DNA from: Variovorax sp. HW608
GTDB taxonomy: Bacteria > Pseudomonadota > Gammaproteobacteria > Burkholderiales > Burkholderiaceae_C
NCBI RefSeq assembly: GCF_900090195.1
Contig: NZ_LT607803.1
Location: 5,668,229-5,732,228 of the forward strand
DNA length: 64,000 nucleotides
Direction of reading: 5' to 3'
The notes under the pieces: generated by a model
What the model saw: only the letters and a program-made list of their open reading frames with translations
Told to the model about the DNA's origin: nothing
Databases searched by the model: none
Program-made: the position numbers and the translations under genes
Part shown: positions 1 through 10,614 of the stretch, piece by piece
How the letters are laid out: each line of letters begins with the position of its first letter
Numbering within the stretch: position 1 is the stretch's first letter

Positions 1-1
1 C

Positions 2-181
2 GGTGAAGCCGTCCGCTACCAGATCGTCGGCGAAGACGAAGCGGACCTGAAGCTGGGCCTCATCAACGTATCGAGCCCGATCGCCCGCGCACTGATCGGC
101 AAGGAAGAAGGCGATACCGCGGAGGTCCAGGCCCCCGGCGGCCTGAAGCGCTACGAGATCGTGGCGGTCAGCTACGTCTGA
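2..181 (+). CDS. greA: transcription elongation factor GreA, C-terminal end
   Basis: This is the last 59 codons of GreA; the start lies before the window. GreA binds the RNA polymerase secondary channel and stimulates cleavage of backtracked transcripts. The visible part is the C-terminal FKBP-like domain, with the family signatures [20 protein letters not shown] and GKEEGD, ending in the usual YEIV-type strand. The next gene starts one base after the stop, so the two are probably cotranscribed. Identification is firm although only about a third of the protein is seen. Confidence 0.93.
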   Translation, partial: GEAVRYQIVGEDEADLKLGLINVSSPIARALIGKEEGDTAEVQAPGGLKRYEIVAVSYV

Positions 182-182
182 G

Positions 183-611
183 ATGCCAGCGAGCCGGATG
201 AAAGACCGGATCGCGCTCATGCTCGCCGCCTTCTGGTGGGGCAGCCTGACGACGATCGGCTTTCTGGTGGTGCCGATGCTCTTCGCCCGGCTCGGCAATC
301 CCGCCGTCGCGGGCAATGTCGCGGGCCAGTTGTTCGCGGCGCAGACCTGGGTGGCACTGGGGTGCGGACTGGTGCTGCTGCTTTATTTCCGGTCGCGGGC
401 CGATGACCGGTCGACGGATTCCGAGCGGGTCGCCGTCATCCTGATCGTGACCGCCCTGTTGCTCGCACTGCTCCAGCAATACGCCGTCGCGCCGCACATC
501 CTCGCGCGCGAGAACCTCAGGCTCTGGCACTCGCTCGGCAGCGGCATGTATCTCGGCCAGTGGGTGTGTGCCGGCGCCTTGCTGTGGCGCATGGGCCGCC
601 TGCGCAACTGA
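183..611 (+). CDS. DUF4149 domain-containing membrane protein
   Basis: A 142-residue integral membrane protein of the DUF4149 (TMEM205-like) family, with four predicted hydrophobic segments at about residues 13-33, 50-68, 80-100 and 117-136. The N-terminal segment contains the family-type FWWGSLTTIGFLVVPMLF stretch. It directly follows greA, an arrangement common in Burkholderiales. Its molecular function is unknown, and nothing in the sequence suggests catalysis. Confidence 0.85.
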   Translation: MPASRMKDRIALMLAAFWWGSLTTIGFLVVPMLFARLGNPAVAGNVAGQLFAAQTWVALGCGLVLLLYFRSRADDRSTDSERVAVILIVTALLLALLQQYAVAPHILARENLRLWHSLGSGMYLGQWVCAGALLWRMGRLRN

Positions 612-631
612 ACCCCGCCGGCGCCCGTCGC

Positions 632-1396
632 TCAGGTCTGCCAGAACCGCGTGATCCAGCGCGCCGGCCGGATGAACCTGAAGCGCCGGTTGCGCCGGCC
701 CGCCAGCGCATCCGGCGGATTGCATTCCCCGTGGAACACCATGATCTTTGCGCCTTCCGGCACGAAGGGTTCCTTCCAGTAGTTCGTCGGCCAGGTCGGG
801 ATGCCGTGGTACTTGAAGCTCGGGCACCAGGCTTCGGGCCAGTAGGCGAGGGTGCCCTTGCGATGCATGAAATCGGACAGGTAGGTCTGCTCGTTGCGAA
901 ACTCCGCCTGCACCTTGTCCATGTTCTGGCGGAAGTACGCCAGAACGTCCGGATGGGCACCGATTTCGAAACGGTAGACCGAGGAGTTCCCGGTGATTCG
1001 CCGCCGCCGCCATGGGCGCTCGTAGTCGTGAATGATCAGGAACTCGCCCGGGTACTCGAAGAATTCGTCCAGGCTGCCGACGATCACGACGTCGAGATCG
1101 ATGAAGAGCGCGGTGCCGCGCAAACCGTGAAGATCCTGCTCGAAGGTCGTCAGCTTCTTCCAGGCGCGGTCGACCTGCCCGGGGGCCAGTTCGAGATCGA
1201 GCGGCGGGATCGGAAAGCATTCGACTTCGTGGCGAATCCCCGCGCTGTTGTCGGTCAGGCAAACGAACTTGAAGTCGCCCTTGAGGTGCCTGCGCACCAT
1301 CGCGTAGAGGCGATTGACGTACTCGGGGCCGTACTTGGTGCCCCACTTCATGCAGAGGATGTGGCGCTGCGCGCCCGCCGCGGTCTTGGTGGGCAT
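632..1396 (-). CDS. putative glycosyltransferase (DxD nucleotide-sugar transferase fold)
   Basis: A 254-residue soluble protein. It has a DLDVVIVGSLDEFF segment at about residues 80-93, which resembles the metal-binding DxD strand of GT-A glycosyltransferases. Other parts (LCMKWGTKYGPEYVN near the start, GNSSVYRF in the middle) fit hypothetical glycosyltransferase-like proteins of Comamonadaceae. I start at the ATG at 1396; a TTG two codons earlier is possible. It lies 2 bases downstream of the YhbY gene on the same strand. Donor and acceptor sugars cannot be read from the sequence, so the family call is moderate. Confidence 0.6.
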   Translation of the reverse strand: MPTKTAAGAQRHILCMKWGTKYGPEYVNRLYAMVRRHLKGDFKFVCLTDNSAGIRHEVECFPIPPLDLELAPGQVDRAWKKLTTFEQDLHGLRGTALFIDLDVVIVGSLDEFFEYPGEFLIIHDYERPWRRRRITGNSSVYRFEIGAHPDVLAYFRQNMDKVQAEFRNEQTYLSDFMHRKGTLAYWPEAWCPSFKYHGIPTWPTNYWKEPFVPEGAKIMVFHGECNPPDALAGRRNRRFRFIRPARWITRFWQT

Positions 1397-1398
1397 CC

Positions 1399-1878
1399 TC
1401 AATCCGCCTGCCGCCGCTTCTTGACCGACAGGGGCTTGCGAGCCTTGGCGCGCTTGACGTTCCCGCCGGAGGTCAGGCGCTGGTTGCCGAGCACGCGCAG
1501 CGTCTTGATCTCGGGCCGCTGGCCGCCGCGCTTGCTGTACTTGATGACCTTGACGTCGCGCGGACCGGGCATGCGGTCTTCATCGAGGGTCCGTTCCTTT
1601 TCGGGAATGGGGCGCCACAGGACGAGCAGCTTGCCGATGTGCTGGATGGGCGCGGCGTTCAGGTCGTCCGCCAGCGTCTGGAGCATGGCTTCGCGTGCAG
1701 CCCGGTCATCGGAAAACACGCGCACCTTGATCAGGCCGTGGGCCTTCAGCGCGGCATCGGCCTCCTTCTTGACGGCCGGGGTCAGACCGTCGCCGCCGAT
1801 CATGACGATCGGGTCGAGGTGGTGCGCTTCGGCGCGATGCACCTTGCGCTGCGCAGGGGTAAGTTGAATGGCGGGCAT
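1399..1878 (-). CDS. yhbY: YhbY family RNA-binding protein (CRM domain)
   Basis: A 159-residue protein with an N-terminal CRM/YhbY domain (residues 1-97; [20 protein letters not shown] and the glycine-rich GGDGLTP loop). A basic C-terminal tail follows, rich in K and R ([14 protein letters not shown]). YhbY binds pre-50S ribosomal particles and helps large-subunit assembly. The ATG at 1878 is chosen because the CRM domain begins at once; upstream in-frame codons would extend into rlmE. It is divergent from rlmE with only 19 bp between the start codons, so the two ribosome-related genes share a promoter region. The basic tail is a betaproteobacterial extension. Confidence 0.9.
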   Translation of the reverse strand: MPAIQLTPAQRKVHRAEAHHLDPIVMIGGDGLTPAVKKEADAALKAHGLIKVRVFSDDRAAREAMLQTLADDLNAAPIQHIGKLLVLWRPIPEKERTLDEDRMPGPRDVKVIKYSKRGGQRPEIKTLRVLGNQRLTSGGNVKRAKARKPLSVKKRRQAD

Positions 1879-1883
1879 CCCCG

Positions 1884-1890
1884 TATTATC
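1884..1890. promoter_or_regulatory. overlapping divergent -10 elements between yhbY and rlmE
   Basis: The heptamer TATTATC reads TATTAT (5/6 to TATAAT) toward rlmE and GATAAT (5/6) toward yhbY. Transcripts would start about 7 nt beyond, at or beside the start codons at 1898 and 1878, so both mRNAs could be nearly leaderless. No good -35 is visible on either side. Inference from sequence only. Confidence 0.4.
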
Positions 1891-1897
1891 GATGTCA

Positions 1898-2566
1898 ATG
1901 AATCCCAAACCGAAAGCGAAGAAGGTCAACCGGGCGTGGTTGCACGACCACGTGAACGACCCGTATGTGAAGCTGGCCACCAAGGAAGGCTACCGGGCGC
2001 GCGCCGCCTACAAGCTGAAGGAAATCGACGAAAGCTTGAGCCTGATCAAGCCCGGCCATCTGGTGGTCGACCTGGGCTCTTCGCCGGGCGCATGGAGCCA
2101 GTACGTCCGCCGGAGACTCTCGCCGGACGGGGCCGCCGTTGGCGAGCTCGCGGGCACCATCATCGCGCTGGACATCCTGCCGATGGAGCCGATCGAAGGC
2201 GTGACCTTCCTGCAGGGCGACTTTCGCGAAGCCGATGTGCTGGAGCGGCTGTCGGCGGCGATGGCCGGCCGGAAGGCCGACCTGGTGGTGTCGGACATGG
2301 CGCCCAATCTCTCCGGCATCGCTTCTGCCGACGCGGCGCGGGTGGCGCATCTCATCGAGCTCGCGATCGACTTTGCCCGCCACCACCTGAAACCCGAAGG
2401 GGCGCTGGTGGCCAAGCTGTTCCATGGCAGCGGCTACAACGAGTTGAGCCGGCTCTTCAAGGACAACTTCCGCGTCGTCAAACCATTCAAACCCAAGGCA
2501 TCGCGCGACAAATCGGCAGAAACTTTCATGGTCGGCCTCGGGCTCAAGTCTTCCGATACGAATTGA
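1898..2566 (+). CDS. rlmE: 23S rRNA (uridine(2552)-2'-O)-methyltransferase RlmE (FtsJ/RrmJ)
   Basis: A 222-residue SAM-dependent methyltransferase that 2'-O-methylates U2552 in the A loop of 23S rRNA, late in 50S assembly. Visible features are the SAM loop DLGSSPGAW and the K-D-K-E catalytic set of the family: the RAAYKL lysine, DMAP aspartate, AKLFHG lysine and SAETF glutamate. The length matches the family (about 210-220). The ATG at 1898 is preferred; another ATG lies two codons upstream at 1892. It sits upstream of ftsH as in E. coli, where rrmJ-ftsH form an operon, but here 167 bp separate them. Confidence 0.95.
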   Translation: MNPKPKAKKVNRAWLHDHVNDPYVKLATKEGYRARAAYKLKEIDESLSLIKPGHLVVDLGSSPGAWSQYVRRRLSPDGAAVGELAGTIIALDILPMEPIEGVTFLQGDFREADVLERLSAAMAGRKADLVVSDMAPNLSGIASADAARVAHLIELAIDFARHHLKPEGALVAKLFHGSGYNELSRLFKDNFRVVKPFKPKASRDKSAETFMVGLGLKSSDTN

Positions 2567-2733
2567 TACCGGTTTCCACATGCACGATTTCTCCTCAAGA
2601 CCGCTCGCACCCTATGGCTGCTATAGGGAAATCAGGCGGTTTTTCGGGTTGAAAAGCCTAAAATGGGTGCCAATTACGTGCCCACGGTGCGTTTTTTGAT
2701 TTCAGTGCTACGCGCTATCGACTGGAGCTTCGT

Positions 2734-4650
<1,917 letters not shown>

Positions 4651-4673
4651 GCGTGACAGAGCTTTGGCGATCA

Positions 4674-4697
4674 ACGGGGCCCCTGGCCCCGTTTTTT
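4674..4697 (+). terminator. Rho-independent terminator after ftsH
   Basis: An 8-bp perfect stem ACGGGGCC / GGCCCCGT with a 3-nt loop is followed by five T after the stem. It lies only 15 bp before the folP start, so folP-glmM need readthrough or a promoter overlapping this hairpin. Confidence 0.9.
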
Positions 4698-4711
4698 CAT
4701 GGGGACGCGGC

Positions 4712-5557
4712 ATGACGGCGGTCTGGCAAACCACGCGCTTCGCGATCGATCTCGGGCGCCCGCAGGTGATGGGCATCGTCAATGTCACGCCGGATTCGTT
4801 CTCGGACGGCGGCGCCCATGCCTCGACCGAGGCGGCCCTCCGTCATTGCGAGCAACTCATGGGCGAGGGTGCAGACATCCTGGACATCGGCGGCGAGTCG
4901 ACCCGGCCGGGCAGTCCCGCGGTGCCCCTGGAGGAGGAGCTGGCGCGCGTCGTGCCGGTCGTGCGCGAAGCGGTGAAGCTGCGCGTGCCGGTCTCGGTCG
5001 ACACCTACAAGCCCGAAGTGATGCGCGCGGTGCTGGAGCTCGGTGCGGACATCGTCAACGACATCTGGGCCCTGCGGCGACCCGGCGCGCTGGAGGTGGT
5101 CTGCGCGCACCCGGCATGTGGGGTTTGCCTGATGCACATGCACCGCGATCCACAGACCATGCAGGTGGCGCCGATGAGCGGGGACGTGGTCCCCGCGGTG
5201 CGCGAATTCCTCGAGGCGCAGGCCAGGGCGATGAGGGCCCGGGGCGTGCAGGCGGAACGCATCGTCCTCGACCCCGGCATCGGGTTCGGCAAGACCGTCC
5301 AGCAGAATTTCGCGCTGCTCGCGCGACAGGGCGAATTGCTGGCATCGGGCCTGCCGCTTCTGGCCGGCTGGTCGCGCAAGTCCTCGCTGGGTGCGGTCAG
5401 CGGCATCGAATCGGCGGCTGAGCGCATGGTGCCGAGCGTGGCCGCCGCGGTGCTGGCCGTGGAGAAGGGGGCGGCGATCGTTCGCGTGCACGATGTGCGC
5501 GAGACCGTCGCAGCGCTCGCCGTCTGGCGAGCGATGAACAGAGAACGACAGCGATAG
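4712..5557 (+). CDS. folP: dihydropteroate synthase
   Basis: A 281-residue TIM-barrel enzyme that condenses 6-hydroxymethyl-7,8-dihydropterin pyrophosphate with p-aminobenzoate in folate synthesis; it is the sulfonamide target. Visible signatures are the [11 protein letters not shown] loop (residues 24-34), GGESTRPG (pterin/pABA site), [16 protein letters not shown], the DPGIGFGKT strand and GWSRKS near the C terminus. I start at ATG 4712, which follows GGGGA by 7 nt and gives the usual length. glmM begins 11 bp after the stop, the classic folP-glmM pair. Confidence 0.96.
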   Translation: MTAVWQTTRFAIDLGRPQVMGIVNVTPDSFSDGGAHASTEAALRHCEQLMGEGADILDIGGESTRPGSPAVPLEEELARVVPVVREAVKLRVPVSVDTYKPEVMRAVLELGADIVNDIWALRRPGALEVVCAHPACGVCLMHMHRDPQTMQVAPMSGDVVPAVREFLEAQARAMRARGVQAERIVLDPGIGFGKTVQQNFALLARQGELLASGLPLLAGWSRKSSLGAVSGIESAAERMVPSVAAAVLAVEKGAAIVRVHDVRETVAALAVWRAMNRERQR

Positions 5558-5568
5558 GATGCAGAGCG

Positions 5569-6903
5569 ATGACTAGACAGTATTTCGGCACCGACGGTAT
5601 TCGCGGCACCGTCGGGCAGGCGCCGATCACCCCCGATTTCGTGTTGCGGCTGGCGCACGCGGTGGGTCGCGTGCTCAAGCAGTCCGAGTCGCGGCCGACG
5701 GTCCTGATCGGCAAGGACACGCGCATCTCGGGCTACATGCTCGAATCGGCGCTGGAGTCGGGCTTCAACTCGGCCGGCGTGGACGTGGTGCTGCTCGGCC
5801 CGTTGCCGACGCCGGGCGTGGCCTATCTCACGCGCGCGCAGCGTGCGAGCCTCGGCGTGGTGATCAGCGCCAGCCACAACGCCTATCCGGACAACGGCAT
5901 CAAGTTCTTCAGCGCGCACGGCACCAAGCTCAGCGACGAATGGGAACTGGCGGTGGAAGCCGCCTTGAAGGAAGAGCCCGTGTGGGTCGACTCCCGCAAT
6001 CTGGGCAAGGCGCGGCGGCTCAACGACGCGCCGGGGCGCTACATCGAGTTCTGCAAGAGCACCTTTGCCAACGACCTGACGCTCAGGGGCCACAAACTGG
6101 TGGTCGACGCGGCGCATGGCGCGGCCTATCAGGTCGCACCCGCCGTCTTCCACGAACTGGGCGCCGAAGTGACCAGCATCGGCTGCGCGCCCGACGGCCT
6201 GAACATCAACAAGGGCTTCGGCGCGACGCACCCGCAGGCGCTCATCGAAGCGGTCAAGGTGCAGGGTGCCGACTACGGCATCGCGCTCGACGGCGATGCT
6301 GATCGCCTGCAGCTCGTGGATGCGAGCGGGCGCCTCTTCAACGGCGACGAACTGGTCTACCTGATGGCGATGGAGCGCGTTGCGCGCGGCGAGAAGCCCG
6401 CCGGCGTGGTCGGCACCTTGATGACCAACAAGGCGGTCGAGATGGCGCTGAAGGCGCAGGGCATCGAATTCGTGCGCGCCCGCGTGGGCGACCGTTACGT
6501 GCTCGAGGAACTCGACAAGCGCAACTGGCTGCTCGGCGGCGAAGGCTCGGGCCATCTGCTGGCGCTGGACCGCCATACGACGGGCGATGGCATCGTCAGC
6601 GCGCTGCAGGTGCTGCAGGCCTGCGTGCGCAGCGGCCGGACGGTGGCCGAGCTGCTCGGCGGCGTGAAGCTCTATCCGCAGACGCTGATCAACGTGCGCC
6701 TCACCGGGGATCAGGACTGGAAATCCAACCGGACGCTCGCGAACGAGATCGAACGGGTCGAGGCCGAGCTCGGCGACGCGGGTCGCGTGCTGATCCGGGC
6801 CAGCGGCACCGAGCCCTTGCTGCGCGTCATGGTCGAGGCCAAGGACGCTGCACAGTCCGAGGCCTGCGCCAGGCGGCTGGTTGCGGCCGTGGAGGCTGGG
6901 TGA
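5569..6903 (+). CDS. glmM: phosphoglucosamine mutase
   Basis: A 444-residue enzyme converting glucosamine-6-phosphate to glucosamine-1-phosphate, the route to UDP-GlcNAc for peptidoglycan and lipid A. The phosphoserine loop ISASHN places the catalytic serine at residue 102, as in E. coli GlmM. The metal loop DGDADR and the C-terminal phosphate-binding [12 protein letters not shown] are intact. It starts with YFGTDGIRG, typical for the family. Its stop overlaps the GTG start of the next gene (GTGA), which predicts translational coupling. Confidence 0.97.
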   Translation: MTRQYFGTDGIRGTVGQAPITPDFVLRLAHAVGRVLKQSESRPTVLIGKDTRISGYMLESALESGFNSAGVDVVLLGPLPTPGVAYLTRAQRASLGVVISASHNAYPDNGIKFFSAHGTKLSDEWELAVEAALKEEPVWVDSRNLGKARRLNDAPGRYIEFCKSTFANDLTLRGHKLVVDAAHGAAYQVAPAVFHELGAEVTSIGCAPDGLNINKGFGATHPQALIEAVKVQGADYGIALDGDADRLQLVDASGRLFNGDELVYLMAMERVARGEKPAGVVGTLMTNKAVEMALKAQGIEFVRARVGDRYVLEELDKRNWLLGGEGSGHLLALDRHTTGDGIVSALQVLQACVRSGRTVAELLGGVKLYPQTLINVRLTGDQDWKSNRTLANEIERVEAELGDAGRVLIRASGTEPLLRVMVEAKDAAQSEACARRLVAAVEAG

Positions 6904-7391
6904 ACCGAGCCGTGATCGACGTCCGCCTCGCCGACTATCGCAATGCCGCGCACGCACGCGCTCTCGTGGCGCTGCTGGATGCCTATGCCCGCGATCCCGC
7001 CGGCGGCGGCACGCCGCTCGAACCCCATGTGCTGGCAGGCCTGCCGGAAGCGCTGGCGGCCAGGCCGCAGGCGTTCACGGTGCTCGCCTATGACGGCGAG
7101 CAGCCGGTCGGGCTGGTCAACTGCATCGAGGGCTTCTCGACCTTCGCCTGCAAGCCGCTGGTCAATGTGCACGACGTGGTGGTGCTCCAAAGCCATCGCG
7201 GCCAGCGAGTGACGCAGCGCATGCTGGCCCGTGTCGAGCAGGAGGCGCGTGCGCGTGGCGCCTGCAAGCTGACGCTGGAGGTGCTGTCGGGCAACCAGAG
7301 CGCGCTGCGCGCCTACGAGCGCGAGGGCTTCGCGAACTACCAGCTCGACCCCGCCTTCGGCTCGGCGATGTTCCTTCAGAAGAAGCTGTAA
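6900..7391 (+). CDS. GNAT family N-acetyltransferase
   Basis: A 163-residue protein of the GNAT fold. The acetyl-CoA binding region is visible as [16 protein letters not shown] (motif A, with an R-G-Q-R-V loop), followed by [18 protein letters not shown], a typical motif B with the N/A-x-Y helix. The GTG start overlaps the glmM stop. The substrate is not evident; linkage to glmM does not prove an amino-sugar role. Confidence 0.85.
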   Translation: MNRAVIDVRLADYRNAAHARALVALLDAYARDPAGGGTPLEPHVLAGLPEALAARPQAFTVLAYDGEQPVGLVNCIEGFSTFACKPLVNVHDVVVLQSHRGQRVTQRMLARVEQEARARGACKLTLEVLSGNQSALRAYEREGFANYQLDPAFGSAMFLQKKL

Positions 7392-7424
7392 AAAAAAGCC
7401 GCCGGCACTTCGCAGTGCGGCGGC
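7390..7424 (-). terminator. Rho-independent terminator of the acyl-CoA dehydrogenase operon
   Basis: On the minus strand a GCCGCC/GGCGGC and AGTGC/GCACT stem with one bulged base and a 4-nt loop is followed by eight T. It begins right at the stop of the convergent acetyltransferase gene. There is no T-run on the plus side, so it serves the minus transcript. Confidence 0.85.
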
Positions 7425-7444
7425 CCTGATTGTGAAGGCTGCGC

Positions 7445-8716
7445 TCAGAAGCGCGTGACCGGCATCGTGTCGTCTGTCTTGCCGGTGCCGTACTTGCCCA
7501 GTTCCCACTTGGCGATCGCGTTGCGGTGCACCTCGTCCGGACCGTCCGCAAAGCGCAGCGTGCGTGCGCCGGCATAGGCGTAGGCGAGCGGGAAGTCGTC
7601 GCACATGCCACCGCCGCCATGGGCCTGCATGGCCCAGTCGATCACCTGGCAGGCCATGCTCGGCGCCACCACCTTGATCATCGCGATCTCGGTCTTCGCC
7701 ACCTTGTTGCCGGCGACGTCCATGAGCCACGCGGCCTTGAGCGTGAGCAGGCGTGCCATGTCGATCTTGCAGCGGGCCTCGGCGATGCGTTCCTGCGTCA
7801 CCGTCTGCGATGCCACCGTCTTGCCGAAGGCGACGCGCGACGAGGCGCGCTTGCACATCAGCTCGAGCGCGCGCTCGGCCAGGCCGATCAGTCGCATGCA
7901 GTGATGGATGCGGCCCGGGCCGAGGCGCCCTTGGGCGATCTCGAAGCCGCGGCCTTCGCCGAGCAGGATGTTGCCGGCCGGCACGCGCACGTTCTCGAAG
8001 TACATCTCGACGTGGCCGTGCGGTGCGTCGTCGTAACCCATCACGTTGAGCGGACGCACGATGCGGATGCCCTTGGTGTCCGCCGGCACGATGATCATGC
8101 TCTGCTGCGAATGCTTGGGCGCCTCGGGATCCGTCTTGCCCATGGTGATGAACACCTTGCAGCGCGGATCGGCTGCACCGGAGATCCACCACTTGCGGCC
8201 ATTGATGACGTATTCGTCGCCCTGGCGTTCGATGCGCGTCGAGATGTTGGTCGCATCGCTCGATGCGACTTCGGGCTCGGTCATCGCGAAGGCGGAGCGG
8301 ATCTCGCCTTCGAGCAGCGGCTTGAGCCAGCGCGCCTTGATCTCCTCGGAGCCGTAGCGCGCGATGGTTTCCATGTTGCCGGTGTCGGGCGCCGAGCAGT
8401 TGAACGCTTCGCTGGCCCATGGCACGCGGCCCATGATCTCGGCGAGCGGTGCGTATTCCTGGTTGGTCAGGCCGGCGCCGTCATAGCCGGATGCGGCCGC
8501 GCTGTCGACCGGCAGGAACAGGTTCCAGAGGCCCTGGGCCTTCGCCTTGGCCTTGACCTTTTCCACCACGTTGAGTGCGCTCCAGCGCTTGCCCGCGGCG
8601 GTGTTGGCCGCCAGTTCGGCCGCGTACTCGGCTTCAGCCGGGTAGATGTTGTCTTCCATGAAGGCCGTGACGCGCTTCTGCAAGTCTTTGGTTTTCGCCG
8701 AGTATTCGAAGTCCAT
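7445..8716 (-). CDS. acyl-CoA dehydrogenase family protein (ACAD10/11-LvaC type)
   Basis: A 423-residue flavin acyl-CoA dehydrogenase with the N-terminal helical domain, the middle beta domain ([11 protein letters not shown] at 144-154; KWWISG at 175-180) and the C-terminal helical domain. The catalytic loop reads ADGPDEVH, placing Asp391 where short- and medium-chain enzymes have Glu in YEGT; this fits the ACAD11-like subfamily. The ATG at 8716 is preceded by AGGAG. It is the last gene of a five-gene operon and lies 23 bp after a phosphotransferase gene. In the Pseudomonas LvaA/LvaC system and mammalian ACAD10/11, a kinase phosphorylates the 4-hydroxyl of acyl-CoA and the ACAD partner removes it. 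The same role here is an inference. Confidence 0.9.
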   Translation of the reverse strand: MDFEYSAKTKDLQKRVTAFMEDNIYPAEAEYAAELAANTAAGKRWSALNVVEKVKAKAKAQGLWNLFLPVDSAAASGYDGAGLTNQEYAPLAEIMGRVPWASEAFNCSAPDTGNMETIARYGSEEIKARWLKPLLEGEIRSAFAMTEPEVASSDATNISTRIERQGDEYVINGRKWWISGAADPRCKVFITMGKTDPEAPKHSQQSMIIVPADTKGIRIVRPLNVMGYDDAPHGHVEMYFENVRVPAGNILLGEGRGFEIAQGRLGPGRIHHCMRLIGLAERALELMCKRASSRVAFGKTVASQTVTQERIAEARCKIDMARLLTLKAAWLMDVAGNKVAKTEIAMIKVVAPSMACQVIDWAMQAHGGGGMCDDFPLAYAYAGARTLRFADGPDEVHRNAIAKWELGKYGTGKTDDTMPVTRF

Positions 8717-8739
8717 TTCGTCTCCTGTGGGGTAAAGGG

Positions 8740-9828
8740 TCAGGCCCGTTGGGCGAACTGCCACGCCATTTCAGCCATCGGCCGTGCGCCGCGACCGGAG
8801 GCCACCGCCTGCTCACTCGAAGCGGTACCGGCCTCGACCCGCTTGGCAATGCCCTGCAGGATCGCAGCCATGCGAAACAGGTTGTAGGCCTGGTAGAAGT
8901 TCCAGTCGGGCGCCAGCGCCTCGGGCGTCGTGATGCCGGTGCGCTCGCAGTACTTGCGGATGTATTCGCTCTCGGTGGGGATGCCGAGGCTCTTGAGGTC
9001 TAGGCCGCCGATGCCGCGGAACGCGCCCGGCGGAATGTGCCACGACATGCAGTGGTAGCTGAAGTCCGCGAGCGGATGGCCGAGCGTCGAAAGCTCCCAG
9101 TCGAGCACCGCGATCGCGCGCGGCTCGGTGGCATGGAACATCAGGTTGTCGAGCCGGAAGTCGCCGTGGACGATCGAAGTCATCTTCTCGTCGCGCGCGC
9201 TCGCCGGGATGTGCGCCGGCAGCCATTCCATCAGCCGGTCCATCTCGGGGATCGGTTGCGTGATCGAGGCGACGTACTGCTTGCTCCAGCGGCCGATCTG
9301 CCGCTCGAAATAGTTGCCGGGCTTGCCGTAGTCGGCGAGGCCGCGTTCGGCGAACTTCACCGTGTGCAGGGCGGCGATCACACGGTTCATCTCGTCGTAG
9401 ATCGCGCTGCGTTCGGCGTTGCTCATGCCGGGCAGGGACTGGTCCCACAGCACGCGGCCCTGCATGAACTCCATGACGTAGAAGGCGCGGCCGATGACGG
9501 ATTCGTCCTCGCAGAGGCAATACATCCGCGGCACCGGCACGTCGGTGCCGGCCAGGCCGCTCATCACCTTGAACTCGCGCTCCACCGCGTGCGCCGAAGG
9601 CAGCAGCTTGGCGACCGGGCCCGGCTTGGCGCGCATCACGTAGCTCTGCGTGGGCGTCACCAGCTTGTAGGTCGGGTTGGACTGCCCGCCCTTGAACATC
9701 TCGACCGTCAGCGGGCCCTTGAAGCCGACCAGGTTCTTTTCGAGCCAGGCGGTGAGCGCGCGGACGTCGAACTGGTGCTGCGGGGAGACGGCACGCGTGC
9801 CGACGAATTTGTCGAAGTCCTGGGTCAT
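8740..9828 (-). CDS. APH-fold phosphotransferase family protein (LvaA-like)
   Basis: A 362-residue kinase of the aminoglycoside phosphotransferase/choline kinase fold. It has a nucleotide loop [10 protein letters not shown] (45-54), an MRAKP lysine (Lys68), the catalytic loop HGDFRLDN (221-228) and the metal-binding DWE (243-245). The HGDFRLDN and [11 protein letters not shown] signatures are those of the ACAD-associated phosphotransferases rather than resistance enzymes. It is 11 bp downstream of the Crp-type regulator and 23 bp upstream of the acyl-CoA dehydrogenase. In mammals the two activities are fused as ACAD10/11; here they are separate adjacent genes. Likely substrate is a 4-hydroxyacyl-CoA (inference), not an antibiotic. 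Confidence 0.85.
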   Translation of the reverse strand: MTQDFDKFVGTRAVSPQHQFDVRALTAWLEKNLVGFKGPLTVEMFKGGQSNPTYKLVTPTQSYVMRAKPGPVAKLLPSAHAVEREFKVMSGLAGTDVPVPRMYCLCEDESVIGRAFYVMEFMQGRVLWDQSLPGMSNAERSAIYDEMNRVIAALHTVKFAERGLADYGKPGNYFERQIGRWSKQYVASITQPIPEMDRLMEWLPAHIPASARDEKMTSIVHGDFRLDNLMFHATEPRAIAVLDWELSTLGHPLADFSYHCMSWHIPPGAFRGIGGLDLKSLGIPTESEYIRKYCERTGITTPEALAPDWNFYQAYNLFRMAAILQGIAKRVEAGTASSEQAVASGRGARPMAEMAWQFAQRA

Positions 9829-9839
9829 GTCTCTGAGAT

Positions 9840-10559
9840 TTATTGATCGGATTCCGAAATGCGCATCAGCGCCGCGCGGTCGAGCACCACCAGTCCGCCC
9901 GGTTCGATGCGGATCGCTTCCTCGCGCTCCATCGCCTTGAGTTCCTGGTTGACCCGCTGGCGCGAGGCTCCCAGCAACTGCGCGAGTTCCTCCTGCGCGA
10001 GGTGCAGCCCGATCCGCATCTGGCTGCCATCCGCGAGGTTCGGCACGCCGTAGCTGCGCACCAGATGGATGAGCTGCTTCGCCAGCCGCGCGCGCAGGGG
10101 CAGGGTGTTCAGATCCTCGACCAGGCCGAAGAGCTGCCGGATGCGGCGTGCCTGCAGCCGCATCAGCGCTTCGTAGAGCTCGACGTGATTCGCGAGGATC
10201 TTCTGGAAGTCCGCGCGCGCCACGCAAAGAATCGTGGAGTCCCCATGCGCGTACGCATCGTGCGTGCGCCTGTCCCCATCGAACATCGCCACGTCGCCGA
10301 ACCAGATGCCCGGCTCCACGTAGGTCAGCGTCACCTGCTTGCCCGACACCGCGGTCGAGCTCACGCGGACCGCGCCCTTGGCGCAGGCGATCCACTGCTC
10401 GGGCGGATCGCCGCGCGCGCAGATCAGATCGCCGTCCTTGTATCGCTTGACGAATGCACATCGGAGGATGTCGTGGCGCAGTGATGGAGAGAGAGAAGAA
10501 AACCAGCGACCACTATTGATCGCTTCACGTTCTTCGATGGTAAGAATCGGGTCGTCCAT
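9840..10559 (-). CDS. Crp/Fnr family transcriptional regulator
   Basis: A 239-residue regulator with an N-terminal cyclic-nucleotide-binding-like beta roll (about 20-130; GDPPEQWIACAKGAVRVSS and the PGIWFGDVAMFDG turn) and a C-terminal winged helix (about 160-230; LAQEELAQLLGASRQRVNQE is the recognition region). No Fnr-type N-terminal cysteine cluster is seen, so oxygen sensing through an iron-sulfur cluster is unlikely. It lies inside the lipid-catabolic operon, 55 bp after the enoyl-CoA hydratase and 11 bp before the phosphotransferase, so it may act as an autogenous or local regulator. The ligand is unknown. Confidence 0.88.
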   Translation of the reverse strand: MDDPILTIEEREAINSGRWFSSLSPSLRHDILRCAFVKRYKDGDLICARGDPPEQWIACAKGAVRVSSTAVSGKQVTLTYVEPGIWFGDVAMFDGDRRTHDAYAHGDSTILCVARADFQKILANHVELYEALMRLQARRIRQLFGLVEDLNTLPLRARLAKQLIHLVRSYGVPNLADGSQMRIGLHLAQEELAQLLGASRQRVNQELKAMEREEAIRIEPGGLVVLDRAALMRISESDQ

Positions 10560-10614
10560 GGACTGTCCTGTCGGTGACTGAAATGCCTGGGGTTGTCACG
10601 GGGGCGACGGCACG

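Noticed and set aside
2659..2664. TAAAAT as the ftsH -10
   Set aside because: No acceptable -35 at 15-19 bp upstream; left out as a feature.
8740..9828. Phosphotransferase as an aminoglycoside resistance gene
   Set aside because: Its signatures and position next to an acyl-CoA dehydrogenase fit the ACAD-associated branch, not antibiotic kinases.
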